The notes beneath the pieces were generated by a model. The model was not told the DNA's origin. It was given only the letters and a program-made list of their open reading frames with translations, and did not search any database. Both the position numbers and the translations under genes were made by a program. From NCBI GenBank assembly GCA_017469605.1, contig JAFUGB010000241.1, forward strand, positions 1 to 23,554: DNA of 23,554 nt. Direction: 5' to 3'. This stretch comes from Clostridia bacterium. GTDB taxonomy: Bacteria > Bacillota > Clostridia > Christensenellales > Aristaeellaceae. The first letter of the stretch is position 1; every line of letters starts with the position of its first letter. Positions 1 to 7,168 of the stretch are shown piece after piece.

Positions 1-35
1 CGGCAGGACAAGAAGCATTGAGTCCATGAAGCAAC

Positions 36-73
36 AAAAAAGCTGCAAACCCTTGAAAACAAAGGCTTTCAGC
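36..73 (-). terminator. Intrinsic terminator of tRNA-Arg
   Basis: On the minus strand a hairpin begins about 9 bases after the tRNA CCA. Its arms are GCTGAAAGCCTT (62-73) and AAGGGTTTGCAGC (42-54), with one bulge, one mismatch and a 7-base loop. A run of six T follows (36-41). It ends the tRNA-Arg transcript. Confidence 0.8.
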
Positions 74-81
74 GGATTGTC

Positions 82-158
82 TGGCGTCCCAGGCGCGACT
101 CGAACGCGCGGCGTTTCGCTTAGGAGGCGAACCCTCTATCCAACTGAGGTACTGGGAC
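82..158 (-). tRNA. tRNA-Arg (anticodon CCT)
   Basis: The minus strand folds as a complete cloverleaf. The acceptor GTCCCAG pairs with CTGGGAC, followed by discriminator G and an encoded CCA (82-84). The anticodon stem TTCGC/GCGAA encloses the loop CTCCTAA, giving anticodon CCT (plus-strand bases 122-124), which reads AGG. The T arm is GCGCG-TTCGAGT-CGCGC. A terminator lies just downstream. The gene appears intact and functional. Confidence 0.95.
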
Positions 159-184
159 ATATTCAATTTTTCGGCTTCCTGATA

Positions 185-251
185 GCTCATTTGGATTCGA
201 ACGACCTACCGCTTAGGAGGCGGACCCTCTATCCTACTGAGGTACGGGACC
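185..251 (-). pseudogene. Degenerate tRNA-Arg(CCT)-like sequence
   Basis: About 26 bases upstream of tRNA-Arg, the minus strand carries a second copy of the 5' half of an Arg(CCT) tRNA. It has GTCCCGT, a D arm almost identical to the intact gene, and an anticodon arm with loop CTCCTAA and a stem of four pairs plus one mismatch. The 3' half fails: TTCGAATCC is present, but the 5' strand of the T stem is missing or unpaired. No sequence complementary to the acceptor and no CCA follow. I read it as a tRNA remnant left by deletion or recombination. An aberrant but processed tRNA is less likely. Confidence 0.7.
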
Positions 252-252
252 A

Positions 253-281
253 TATATACTTCGGCATTTTTGAGGTTTTAA
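253..281 (-). promoter_or_regulatory. Possible promoter of the tRNA-Arg region
   Basis: Minus-strand TTAAAA (276-281), 17 bases, then TATATA (253-258), directly upstream of the tRNA-like sequence. The -35 box is weak. Transcription would start almost at the first base of the remnant. Confidence 0.35.
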
Positions 282-338
282 AGCTTTGGAGTTTTCTCTT
301 TTAAACCTCCCTTCGCGATTAGCAGGCAGCAAGCAGCG

Positions 339-383
339 CTAATTTTGGCGGCAGGCCATTTCCAAACCTCCCGCCAAAATTAG
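339..383. repeat. Perfect 13-bp inverted repeat
   Basis: CTAATTTTGGCGG (339-351) and its exact complement CCGCCAAAATTAG (371-383) flank a 19-base loop. No T run follows on either strand, so it is not a standard intrinsic terminator. It could be the 3' hairpin of a small RNA, a protein-binding site or a small repeat element. Confidence 0.85.
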
Positions 384-528
384 GCGGCCCACGGGAAAGC
401 GATGAAAATCCGGATCAATGCCGGACGTTTTGCCCGTTTTCAGCTTGCGGGAATGTGGCGGCCGGTCTTTTTTCGCATACGAACCCGCCATCCAGCTGGG
501 ATGCAGGCGCACACACCGACCGTGTGTT

Positions 529-557
529 ATCATATCACAAACCGCGTTAGGATGCAA
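529..557 (-). promoter_or_regulatory. Minus-strand promoter just downstream of asd
   Basis: TTGCAT (552-557), a 17-base spacer and TATGAT (529-534) on the minus strand, about 20 bases beyond the asd stop codon. Transcription would begin near 522 and read into the non-coding stretch toward tRNA-Arg. An ACACAC/GTGTGT inverted repeat (511-527) lies at the predicted start. Confidence 0.55.
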
Positions 558-577
558 GGCGTGTTTTCAATAACGCG

Positions 578-1579
578 TCAATTCAGCAGAAGCTCAGCGA
601 TCTGAATGGCATTGGTGGCCGCGCCCTTGCGCACCTGATCGCCGCAGCACCAAATATTCAGTCCGCGATCATGGGTCAAATCCTCGCGGATACGGCCCAC
701 AAACACCAGATCCTGATCAGATGTATCCAGCGGCATGGGATAAACCCTGTTGCTCAGGTCATCCGTCAGCTTGCAGCCAGGAGCGGCCGCAATCAGTTTT
801 CTGGCCTGTTCCACAGTAATTTTATCCTTTGTGCGCACAAGCAAAGAAACACTGTGGCTGCGCATCACGGTCACGCGCACACAGGTGCAGCTGACCTTCA
901 TTTCAGGCAGATGCATGATCTTGCGTCCTTCGTTCTGCAGCTTCATCTCCTCGCTGGTATAGCCTTCAAACGTCTCGCCGCCGATCTGAGGAATGACGTT
1001 GCAGGCAATCTGGTACGGAAAGGCGCTGGCCTTAATCTCCCTGCCCTCGCTGATGGCGCGCAGCTGGTCCCGCAGCTCCTGAAGGCCCGCCGCACCGGCG
1101 CCGCTGACCGCCTGGTATGAGGACGCGATGATGCTTTCAATGGAGGAAGCCTTGCGCAGCCCGTTGATGGCCACCAGCGAAATGATCGTTGTGCAATTGG
1201 GATTGGCAATGATGCCATGATGCGCGCGCACATCCTCGGGGTTGATTTCGGGCACCACCAGCGGCACGTTTGCGTCCAGGCGGAAAGCGCTGGAATTATC
1301 CACAAACACAGCGCCAGCGGTTTTGATTGCCGGAGCAAAGCGCTTGGCTATGTCGTTTTCGGCGGCGCCAAGCACAATATCCAGCCCGTTGAAAGCGTCC
1401 TCCGACGCCTCCCGAATGGTGATTGGCTCGCCCCGGAAGGTAAGCTGCTTTCCCGCGCTGCGCGCGCTGGCCAGCAAACGGAGCTCGTCAATGGGGAAAT
1501 TGCGCTCTTCCAGTACCTTCATCATTTCGCGTCCCACAGCGCCCGTAGCGCCCAGGATGCCCACGTTATAAAGCCTCAT
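578..1579 (-). CDS. asd: Aspartate-semialdehyde dehydrogenase
   Basis: This 333-residue cytosolic enzyme reduces aspartyl phosphate to aspartate semialdehyde with NADPH, the branch point to lysine/diaminopimelate, threonine and methionine. The N-terminal NAD(P) fold has GATGAVG (10-16). The catalytic cysteine is C129 in NPNCTT. The conserved SGAGAAG lies near 159-165, and the substrate-binding Arg and catalytic His correspond to R235 and H242 (motif RVTVMRSH). Its ATG overlaps the lysC stop as ATGA, so it is translationally coupled as the last gene of hom-lysC-asd. Length is normal for the bacterial family (about 330-370). No clear terminator follows; a new promoter appears 20 bases on. Confidence 0.97.
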   Translation of the reverse strand: MRLYNVGILGATGAVGREMMKVLEERNFPIDELRLLASARSAGKQLTFRGEPITIREASEDAFNGLDIVLGAAENDIAKRFAPAIKTAGAVFVDNSSAFRLDANVPLVVPEINPEDVRAHHGIIANPNCTTIISLVAINGLRKASSIESIIASSYQAVSGAGAAGLQELRDQLRAISEGREIKASAFPYQIACNVIPQIGGETFEGYTSEEMKLQNEGRKIMHLPEMKVSCTCVRVTVMRSHSVSLLVRTKDKITVEQARKLIAAAPGCKLTDDLSNRVYPMPLDTSDQDLVFVGRIREDLTHDRGLNIWCCGDQVRKGAATNAIQIAELLLN

Positions 1580-2901
1580 AGTTTCCGCTCCTTCATAAAG
1601 GTATTATACAGCACCCGAATGGCCTGGGCAAAGTCCTTTTCCTCCACGCCAACGATGATGTTCAGCTCCTCCGGGCCCTGGGTGATCATGCGGATATTAA
1701 CGCCGTTTTCGCCCAGCGTGGCAAAAATCTTGCCCGAAACGCCGGGCCGGGATGCCATCCGGCGGCCGACCGCCGCCACAATGGCCATGTGCTCGGTCAC
1801 CTTGATGCTGTCTGGCTGGATGGCCTTCTGCATTTCCCCCAGCATGGCATATAAACAGGGCTGGGCTTTTTCTTCCGCCATGACCAACGATAGGATGTCT
1901 ATTCCGCTGGGAATATATTCAACGTTTACGCCGTGGTTTTCCACGATTTCCAGAAGCTTGAGCAGCACGCCTGATTCGGAGGACATCCCGGTTTTGGCCA
2001 CCGTAACCACGCAATACCCTTTCTTGCCGGCAATGCCGGTGATCAGGCTGCCGTTGTCTTCTTCATCGGAGAAGCTGTCCATGATCAGCGTTCCCGGATG
2101 ATCGGGCTCATTGGTGTTGCGGATGTTGAGCGGGATATTCTTTTCCCGCACCGGGAAAACCGTGCCCTCATGCAGCACCTTGGCGCCAATATAGCTCAGC
2201 TCGCGAAGTTCGCTGTACGTGATATGGCGGATGGGCGCGGGATTTTCCACAATGCCGGGATCAGCCATCAAAATGCCCGATACGTCGGTCCAGTTTTCAT
2301 ACAGGTCGGCATCCAGGGCCGCGGCAGCCAAAGCACCGGTGATATCGCTTCCGCCCCTGGTCAGCGTGCGGATGCGGCCGTCCGGCATAGCGCCGTAGAA
2401 TCCGGGAATGACCACGCGGCGGCCTTCCGCCGCCCGGCGAAGCGCCGCATAGGAGGCTTCCTTATCCACCGCGCCGTCAAAGCGGAATTTAAGCCAGAGC
2501 GCCGCGTCCAGGAAATCAAATCCCAGGTAATCCGCCATCAGCCGGGCGGACAGGTATTCGCCCCTGGACGCCAGTTCCTCCCGGGCCATGCCATGCTGCA
2601 TATGCACCCAGATCTGTTCAAAATCCTTATCGATATCGGTGTTCAGGCCGCAGTCAACGCGGATTTCATGGTAGCGCCTGCGGATCATATCAAAAATTTT
2701 TTCGCAGGATACGCCATATTCGATATGCGCCGCGCAAAGATACAGCAGGTCGGTAATTTTGTGATCCTCCTTGCTGCGCTTGCCCGGCGCGGATACCACC
2801 ACCACGCGGCGGTCAGGATCGCTTTCCACAATTTGCTTTACCTTGGCAAACTGCTGCGCATCCGCCAGGGAGGAACCGCCAAACTTGAGTACCTTCAGCA
2901 T
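1576..2901 (-). CDS. lysC: Aspartate kinase
   Basis: This enzyme phosphorylates aspartate as the first step of the aspartate family pathway. The protein has 441 residues. The N-terminal kinase domain begins with KFGGSS (6-11) and later carries SRGEYLSA and TRGGSDITG. The C-terminal third, from about residue 290, fits two ACT domains (VAKTGMSSESGVLLKLLEI and later VSGKIFATLGENGVNIRMI), the usual site of feedback inhibition. I chose the ATG at 2901 because GGAGGAG lies at a good distance upstream; the open frame extends 24 codons further but only into the end of hom. The gene starts one base after the hom stop and overlaps asd by ATGA. The short class of aspartokinase, not fused to Hom, is typical of Clostridia. 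Confidence 0.96.
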   Translation of the reverse strand: MLKVLKFGGSSLADAQQFAKVKQIVESDPDRRVVVVSAPGKRSKEDHKITDLLYLCAAHIEYGVSCEKIFDMIRRRYHEIRVDCGLNTDIDKDFEQIWVHMQHGMAREELASRGEYLSARLMADYLGFDFLDAALWLKFRFDGAVDKEASYAALRRAAEGRRVVIPGFYGAMPDGRIRTLTRGGSDITGALAAAALDADLYENWTDVSGILMADPGIVENPAPIRHITYSELRELSYIGAKVLHEGTVFPVREKNIPLNIRNTNEPDHPGTLIMDSFSDEEDNGSLITGIAGKKGYCVVTVAKTGMSSESGVLLKLLEIVENHGVNVEYIPSGIDILSLVMAEEKAQPCLYAMLGEMQKAIQPDSIKVTEHMAIVAAVGRRMASRPGVSGKIFATLGENGVNIRMITQGPEELNIIVGVEEKDFAQAIRVLYNTFMKERKL

Positions 2902-2902
2902 T

Positions 2903-4006
2903 TTAATTCTCCTCCGCCACCGCAGCCATAAAGAAAGGCTGCTGTCCGTTTTTATATCGCAAAGCCAGCGCATGCGCCGCGCTCACCGTCAGGGTTTCGG
3001 AGCGCGCCGCATCCGCCGTGCGGATGTAATATTTTTGCTTCAGCGCGTCGTTATCCACCGCAAGCGGCCTGCGCTGGCGTGTATAGAACGGGCCGCAGCC
3101 CTGCGCCACCTGCAGGCAATCCGCCAGCACATTGCTGGCCGTGGGGAATCCGCCCGCACCAGCGCCCGCAAACGACTGCACGCCCACACGAAGCGCGCGA
3201 AGGCTGATCAGGTTATCGGGCCCGTTGATGTGTGCCATCTGTCCGCTGACCGGGAACAGCATGGGCTCCACGCAAGCGGAAACGCTGCCGTCGCGCATTT
3301 CCGCATGCGCAATCAGCTTGCACACAAGCCCCATCCGCTTAAAGGCGGCGATATCCCGGGCCGTAATGCCTGAAATGCCAAAGCATGGCACCTGGGCTTC
3401 CGGAATGGATACGCCAAAGGCGATATTGGCTGAAAGAACCAGCTTCCGGCAGGCGTCATAGCCCTCCACATCGGCCGTGGGATCAGCCTCGGCATAGCCC
3501 AGGCGCTGGGCCTCCCGAAGGCTGTCTGCATACTCGGTTTCCCGCTCCGTCATGGCGCTGAGGATATAATTGGTGGTGCCGTTCATGATCCCGGATACCG
3601 CCGTGATTTTATCGGTTTGGCCCAAACGGGTCAGGCAGTGCAGCCAGGGAATACCTCCGCCCGCGGCCGCCGTGCAGCGCAGGGAAACGCCGTTGGCCTC
3701 CGCCAGAGAGATCAATTCATCATAGCAGGCGCTGATAAGCTGCTTGTTGGCGGTTACCACATTTTTGCCCGCCTTCAATGCCGCGCTCACAAACTCGTAC
3801 GCCGGATGCAGGCCCCCGATCAGCTCCACCACCGTGTCGATACCGCCATCTGACAGGATATCATCAAAATGAGCCGTCTGGCGGCAATTCAAACCGTCGT
3901 GCGTTTTCAGGTCCAAAAGTGCGGCAACCTCTGTTTGCGCGTGCTCCTGCGCCATGGCATAAAAGGCGCTGCCCACCGTTCCGTATCCCAGCAACCCGAT
4001 CCTCAT
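2903..4006 (-). CDS. hom: Homoserine dehydrogenase
   Basis: This enzyme reduces aspartate semialdehyde to homoserine. The protein has 367 residues. The Rossmann motif GYGTVG is at 7-12. The catalytic domain has MNGTTNYIL and the substrate-site segment GYAEADPTADVEGYDA. The ATG at 4006 has AAAGGAG upstream; the longer frame (to 4096) would run through the intergenic promoter region and is unlikely. Many bacterial Hom proteins are about 430 residues with a C-terminal ACT domain. Here only about 60 residues follow the catalytic core, too few for a full ACT domain, so threonine feedback through Hom may be absent or different. It is first gene of hom-lysC-asd, one base before lysC, and divergent from thrC. 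I could not identify its promoter with confidence. Confidence 0.95.
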   Translation of the reverse strand: MRIGLLGYGTVGSAFYAMAQEHAQTEVAALLDLKTHDGLNCRQTAHFDDILSDGGIDTVVELIGGLHPAYEFVSAALKAGKNVVTANKQLISACYDELISLAEANGVSLRCTAAAGGGIPWLHCLTRLGQTDKITAVSGIMNGTTNYILSAMTERETEYADSLREAQRLGYAEADPTADVEGYDACRKLVLSANIAFGVSIPEAQVPCFGISGITARDIAAFKRMGLVCKLIAHAEMRDGSVSACVEPMLFPVSGQMAHINGPDNLISLRALRVGVQSFAGAGAGGFPTASNVLADCLQVAQGCGPFYTRQRRPLAVDNDALKQKYYIRTADAARSETLTVSAAHALALRYKNGQQPFFMAAVAEEN

Positions 4007-4048
4007 CGTTACACTCCTTTCATTTTCTTCCGAAAAGAAAGAAAAAGC

Positions 4049-4077
4049 TTGACATTCCAATGAATGCAAAATATCAT
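4049..4077 (+). promoter_or_regulatory. Promoter of thrC-thrB
   Basis: TTGACA (4049-4054), exactly 17 bases, then TATCAT (4072-4077). The predicted start is near 4084, which leaves a leader of about 53 bases before the preferred thrC ATG at 4137. This argues against the earlier in-frame ATG at 4083. The promoter sits in the 130-base divergent region between hom and thrC. Confidence 0.75.
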
Positions 4078-4090
4078 ATTCTATGAAAAA

Positions 4091-4106
4091 ACGCAATATT
4101 TTGCGT
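4091..4106 (+). promoter_or_regulatory. Inverted repeat in the thrC leader (possible operator)
   Basis: ACGCAA-TATT-TTGCGT is a 6-bp perfect inverted repeat starting about 14 bases after the -10 box. Its position just downstream of the predicted start would suit a repressor operator or a small 5' hairpin. No regulator is assigned. Confidence 0.45.
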
Positions 4107-4136
4107 AGAAAAATTTTGGGGTTTGTGGATTTTGTT

Positions 4137-5645
4137 ATGAAGAAGAATCAAAAAATCTATCAGAGCACCCGTTCCGAACGCCTGACCGCTTCTTCAGCCC
4201 AGGCCGTCCTACAGGGAATCGCCCCGGACGGCGGCTTGTATACGCTTCGCGATTTTGCGCAGGAGGAAGTCGACCTGCAGGCGCTGCTAAAAATGGATAC
4301 GCTGCCGATGGCCGCCGAAATCCTTTCCGCCCTGCTGCCCGATTTCAGCAAGGAGGAAATGCTGGACCTGGTTCGCGCCGCGTATGCCGGCAAATTTGAA
4401 ACGCCGGACCTGACCCCCACCGTCGCTGTGGGCGAAGACGCCGTGCTGGAGCTTTTCCGCGGTCCGACCAGCGCGTTTAAGGATGTGGCGCTGAGCATCC
4501 TGCCTTACCTGATGCGGGCCAGCGCCGCCAAATGTGGCTCTCAGGAGGAAATCCTCATCCTGACCGCCACCAGCGGCGATACCGGCAAGGCTGCCATGGA
4601 AGGCTTCTGCGATGTTCCCGGAACACGGATCATCGTTTTCTATCCCGATAACGGCGTCAGCGCCGTGCAGAAAGCGCAGATGACCACGCAGCAGGGAAAC
4701 AACGTATGCGTGTGCGCTGTGCGCGGCAACTTTGACGACGCGCAGACCGGCGTCAAGCAGATCTTCAGCAGGATTCAGCAAGAAAACCCGCTCACAGGCA
4801 AAAATATACGTTTTTCCTCGGCCAATTCCATCAACATTGGCCGGCTCGCGCCCCAGGTTGTCTATTATTTCAGCGCCTACAAGGCTTTGCTGGACGCCGG
4901 AAGGATACGGCTTGGCGAACCTGTGGATTTCTGTGTTCCCACCGGCAATTTTGGGGATATCCTGGCGGGATTCATCGCAAAGCAGATGGGCCTTCCCGCA
5001 GGCAGGCTGGTATGCGCCTCCAACGCCAATAACGTGCTCACCGATTTTCTGCGCACCGGCGTTTATGACCGCCGCCGCCCCTTCCACCTGACCGTTTCTC
5101 CGTCCATGGACATTCTGGTTTCCAGCAACCTTGAAAGGCTTTTGTACCTGCTCAGCGGGGACGCGAAGCTTGTTTCTGAATTAATGGCGCAGCTTTCCGC
5201 CCAAGGCCATTACCAGGTGCCTGCCGCAATGCTTGAAAAGATCAGATCGCTTTTCTGGGCAGGCTTCTGCGACGATGACGCTACTTGCCGGACCATCGGC
5301 CAGGTATGGAGGGATCATCGCTATCTGTGCGATACGCATACCGCCGTAGCCTGGCATGTGGCGCAGCAGTATAAGGCTGCCAACCCTGACCACAACCAGG
5401 TTGTGATCCTTTCCACCGCTTCTCCCTATAAATTCCCGGAAGCCGTGCTCCGAGCGCTCAGTATCCCCCAGCAGGGCAGCGGCTTTGACGCCATGCTTCA
5501 GCTGGAAGCGGCCACCGGCGTTCCCATCCCCGCCAACCTGCGCGGCCTGGATGCCCGTCCCGTGCGGCATCAGGATGTGATCGACCGGGAAAATATGCTG
5601 GAATATGTGCTTGATAAGGCGGTGAATCCATCATGGCACGCATAA
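4137..5645 (+). CDS. thrC: Threonine synthase
   Basis: This PLP enzyme converts O-phosphohomoserine to threonine. The protein has 502 residues from the ATG at 4137. It begins with the ThrC N-terminal signature (IYQSTR, then APDGGLYT near 29-36). The PLP lysine is K115 in SAFKDVALS. TATSGDTGKAA and VPTGNFGDILAG follow as cofactor-phosphate and substrate loops, and STASPYKFPEA is near the C-terminus. The length fits the long, E. coli/yeast-like form. The start is a choice. The ATG at 4083 would add 18 residues but coincides with the predicted transcription start and has no RBS. The ATG at 4137 matches family N-termini, although its RBS is also weak. It overlaps thrB by 13 bases. Confidence 0.95.
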   Translation: MKKNQKIYQSTRSERLTASSAQAVLQGIAPDGGLYTLRDFAQEEVDLQALLKMDTLPMAAEILSALLPDFSKEEMLDLVRAAYAGKFETPDLTPTVAVGEDAVLELFRGPTSAFKDVALSILPYLMRASAAKCGSQEEILILTATSGDTGKAAMEGFCDVPGTRIIVFYPDNGVSAVQKAQMTTQQGNNVCVCAVRGNFDDAQTGVKQIFSRIQQENPLTGKNIRFSSANSINIGRLAPQVVYYFSAYKALLDAGRIRLGEPVDFCVPTGNFGDILAGFIAKQMGLPAGRLVCASNANNVLTDFLRTGVYDRRRPFHLTVSPSMDILVSSNLERLLYLLSGDAKLVSELMAQLSAQGHYQVPAAMLEKIRSLFWAGFCDDDATCRTIGQVWRDHRYLCDTHTAVAWHVAQQYKAANPDHNQVVILSTASPYKFPEAVLRALSIPQQGSGFDAMLQLEAATGVPIPANLRGLDARPVRHQDVIDRENMLEYVLDKAVNPSWHA

Positions 5646-6517
5646 CCGTTCGCGTTCCCGCCACCACTGCCAACCTGGCCGCGGGATTTGACACGCTGGG
5701 ATGCGCATTGACGCTGTATAATACCCTCAGCTTTGAGGAAAGCGACCATTTATCCTTTTCAGGCTGCGATCAGGCGTACCAGAACGAGGATAATTTGGCC
5801 TACCAGGGATTTGCCCGCGTATATGCGCACATTGGGAAACCCGTCCCTCCTGTCCATATTGACATCCGTGCCGAAATCCCCGTAAGCCGCGGGCTGGGCT
5901 CCTCCGCCGCCCTGCTGGCCGCCGGCGCCGCGGCGGCCAATCATTTGAGCAAAGCCGGGCTGTCCAAGGATATGCTGATCGCCCTGACCACGCAAATCGA
6001 AGGACACCCGGATAACTTGGCCCCTGCCTTCTGCGGCGGCCTGACCGCCTCCATGATGGAGGACGGACAGGTATACAGCATCCGCTATACGCCGCATCCC
6101 GCCCTGCGTTTTGTGGCCCTTTCCCCCGACTTTCCGCTGAGCACCCATGCCGCCCGCGCCGTGCTGCCGGCCGCCATTCCCCATGCCGACGCTGTTTTTA
6201 ATGTTTCCCGCGTCGCCGTTCTTCTTGGCGCGCTGCAAAACGGCAATGAGGAGGTCATTGCCGCGGCGCTGAAGGACAGGCTGCATCAGCCCTACCGTCA
6301 ATCGCTGATAGATGAGTATGACGCAGTGCGCGCCCTGTCGGAGCAGAATGGCTGCAAAGCGCTGTGTATCAGCGGCGCCGGCCCAACCCTGCTGTGCCTT
6401 ACAAAGGATAAGGCTTTTGCTGCCAAAATGCAAAAAGCGGCCGCTTCGCTTTCCCACCGGTGGACGGTTCGCGATTTGCAGGTTGACCCCGTTGGCGTTC
6501 ATTTGGCGGACGAGTGA
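5633..6517 (+). CDS. thrB: Homoserine kinase
   Basis: This GHMP-family kinase phosphorylates homoserine to the substrate of ThrC. The 294 residues are normal for ThrB (about 290-310). It opens with VPATTANLAAGFDTLG and has the GHMP ATP-binding loop PVSRGLGSSAALLA (83-96). The C-terminal GHMP motif ISGAGPTLLCL follows. The ATG at 5633 lies inside the end of thrC with AAGGCGG upstream, so translation is coupled. The next gene begins within 12 bases of the stop, making a thrC-thrB-sugar transferase unit. Confidence 0.97.
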   Translation: MARITVRVPATTANLAAGFDTLGCALTLYNTLSFEESDHLSFSGCDQAYQNEDNLAYQGFARVYAHIGKPVPPVHIDIRAEIPVSRGLGSSAALLAAGAAAANHLSKAGLSKDMLIALTTQIEGHPDNLAPAFCGGLTASMMEDGQVYSIRYTPHPALRFVALSPDFPLSTHAARAVLPAAIPHADAVFNVSRVAVLLGALQNGNEEVIAAALKDRLHQPYRQSLIDEYDAVRALSEQNGCKALCISGAGPTLLCLTKDKAFAAKMQKAAASLSHRWTVRDLQVDPVGVHLADE

Positions 6518-6525
6518 GGAGCGGT

Positions 6526-7137
6526 ATGTATCATCGTTTTTTTAAACGGTTCCTGGATATTTTGATTTCGACGGTCAGCCTGATCATCCTGTTCCCGGTG
6601 ATCCTGGTGATCGCGCTGCTCATCAAGCTGGACTCCAAGGGGCCGGTCTTTTTCAAGCAAAAGCGCATCGGGATTCACAAGACGACCTTTTTTATATACA
6701 AATTCCGCAGCATGTATGCCGATACGCCCCGGGATATCCCCACCCATTTGCTCAATGATCCGGAGACTTTTCTGACCAGGATCGGCAAGATCCTGCGGAA
6801 AACATCATTGGATGAGCTTCCTCAACTGATCAATATTCTGCTGGGACAAATGAGCATTGTGGGTCCGCGTCCCGCGCTTTGGAACCAGGACGACCTGGTT
6901 GCCGCCAGGGATCTCTACGGGGCAAACGACGTGCTGCCCGGCCTGACGGGATGGGCGCAGATCAACGGCCGTGATGAGCTTGAAATCAGCGCGAAAGCGG
7001 CGCTGGACGGCGAATATGTAAAGCGAATGTCTTTCCCCTTTGACTGCAAATGCTTTTTGGGCACATTTATCCCCGTTTTCACCCACAAAGGGGTTGTGGA
7101 AGGCGGGACCGGCGCCCAGAAAAGCAATCCGCATTGA
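6526..7137 (+). CDS. Undecaprenyl-phosphate sugar-1-phosphate transferase (small bacterial sugar transferase)
   Basis: This family transfers a sugar phosphate from a nucleotide sugar to undecaprenyl phosphate, the first membrane step in capsule, exopolysaccharide or glycoprotein glycan assembly. The 203 residues form the minimal catalytic unit. One hydrophobic membrane segment is at about 8-32. KFRSM follows, then the Asp-Glu catalytic dyad in SLDELPQL, then SIVGPRP and PGLTGWAQINGRD. The ATG at 6526 has GAGGAG just upstream; a GTG at 6514 overlapping the thrB stop as GTGA is the alternative. It is followed by a terminator. No other polysaccharide genes are nearby, so the sugar and glycan are unknown. 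Confidence 0.9.
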   Translation: MYHRFFKRFLDILISTVSLIILFPVILVIALLIKLDSKGPVFFKQKRIGIHKTTFFIYKFRSMYADTPRDIPTHLLNDPETFLTRIGKILRKTSLDELPQLINILLGQMSIVGPRPALWNQDDLVAARDLYGANDVLPGLTGWAQINGRDELEISAKAALDGEYVKRMSFPFDCKCFLGTFIPVFTHKGVVEGGTGAQKSNPH

Positions 7138-7166
7138 AAAAAGCCGGCATCTTACCGGCTGTTTTT
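7137..7166. terminator. Bidirectional intrinsic terminator
   Basis: Stem AGCCGG (7142-7147) with CCGGCT (7155-7160) and a 7-base loop. A T run follows on the plus strand (7162-7166), and a run of six T on the minus strand (the A run next to the stem). It serves both the sugar transferase gene and the convergent XRE regulator. Confidence 0.85.
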
Positions 7167-7168
7167 CA

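Larger units (their letters stand above)
282..577. other. Structured non-coding stretch downstream of asd; possible small RNA
   Basis: I see no convincing protein gene here: the short open frames have no credible RBS or family resemblance. The minus strand has a promoter at 529-557 and several hairpins downstream of it. One pairs TGGCGG with CCGCCA and CAGCT with AGCTG around a TTCG-tatg-CGAA hairpin (about 430-503). Another is the 13-bp inverted repeat at 339-383. A transcript starting near 522 could run about 180-200 bases before the tRNA region. I do not recognise SRP RNA, tmRNA or a T-box. 6S RNA has a similar size but cannot be claimed from the sequence. Confidence 0.45.

Noticed and set aside
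339..557. A 72-residue open frame on the minus strand between asd and tRNA-Arg
   Set aside because: No RBS, no family resemblance, and it runs through the strong inverted repeat; better explained as non-coding.
2098..2931. A 277-residue plus-strand open frame antisense to lysC, and many similar long frames antisense to asd, thrC, the galactosidase and tyrS
   Set aside because: They mirror GC-rich coding strands, lack RBS and recognisable domains, and overlap well identified genes completely.
4083..4136. Earlier in-frame start giving an 18-residue longer thrC product
   Set aside because: It coincides with the predicted transcription start, has no RBS and is outside the conserved ThrC N-terminus.
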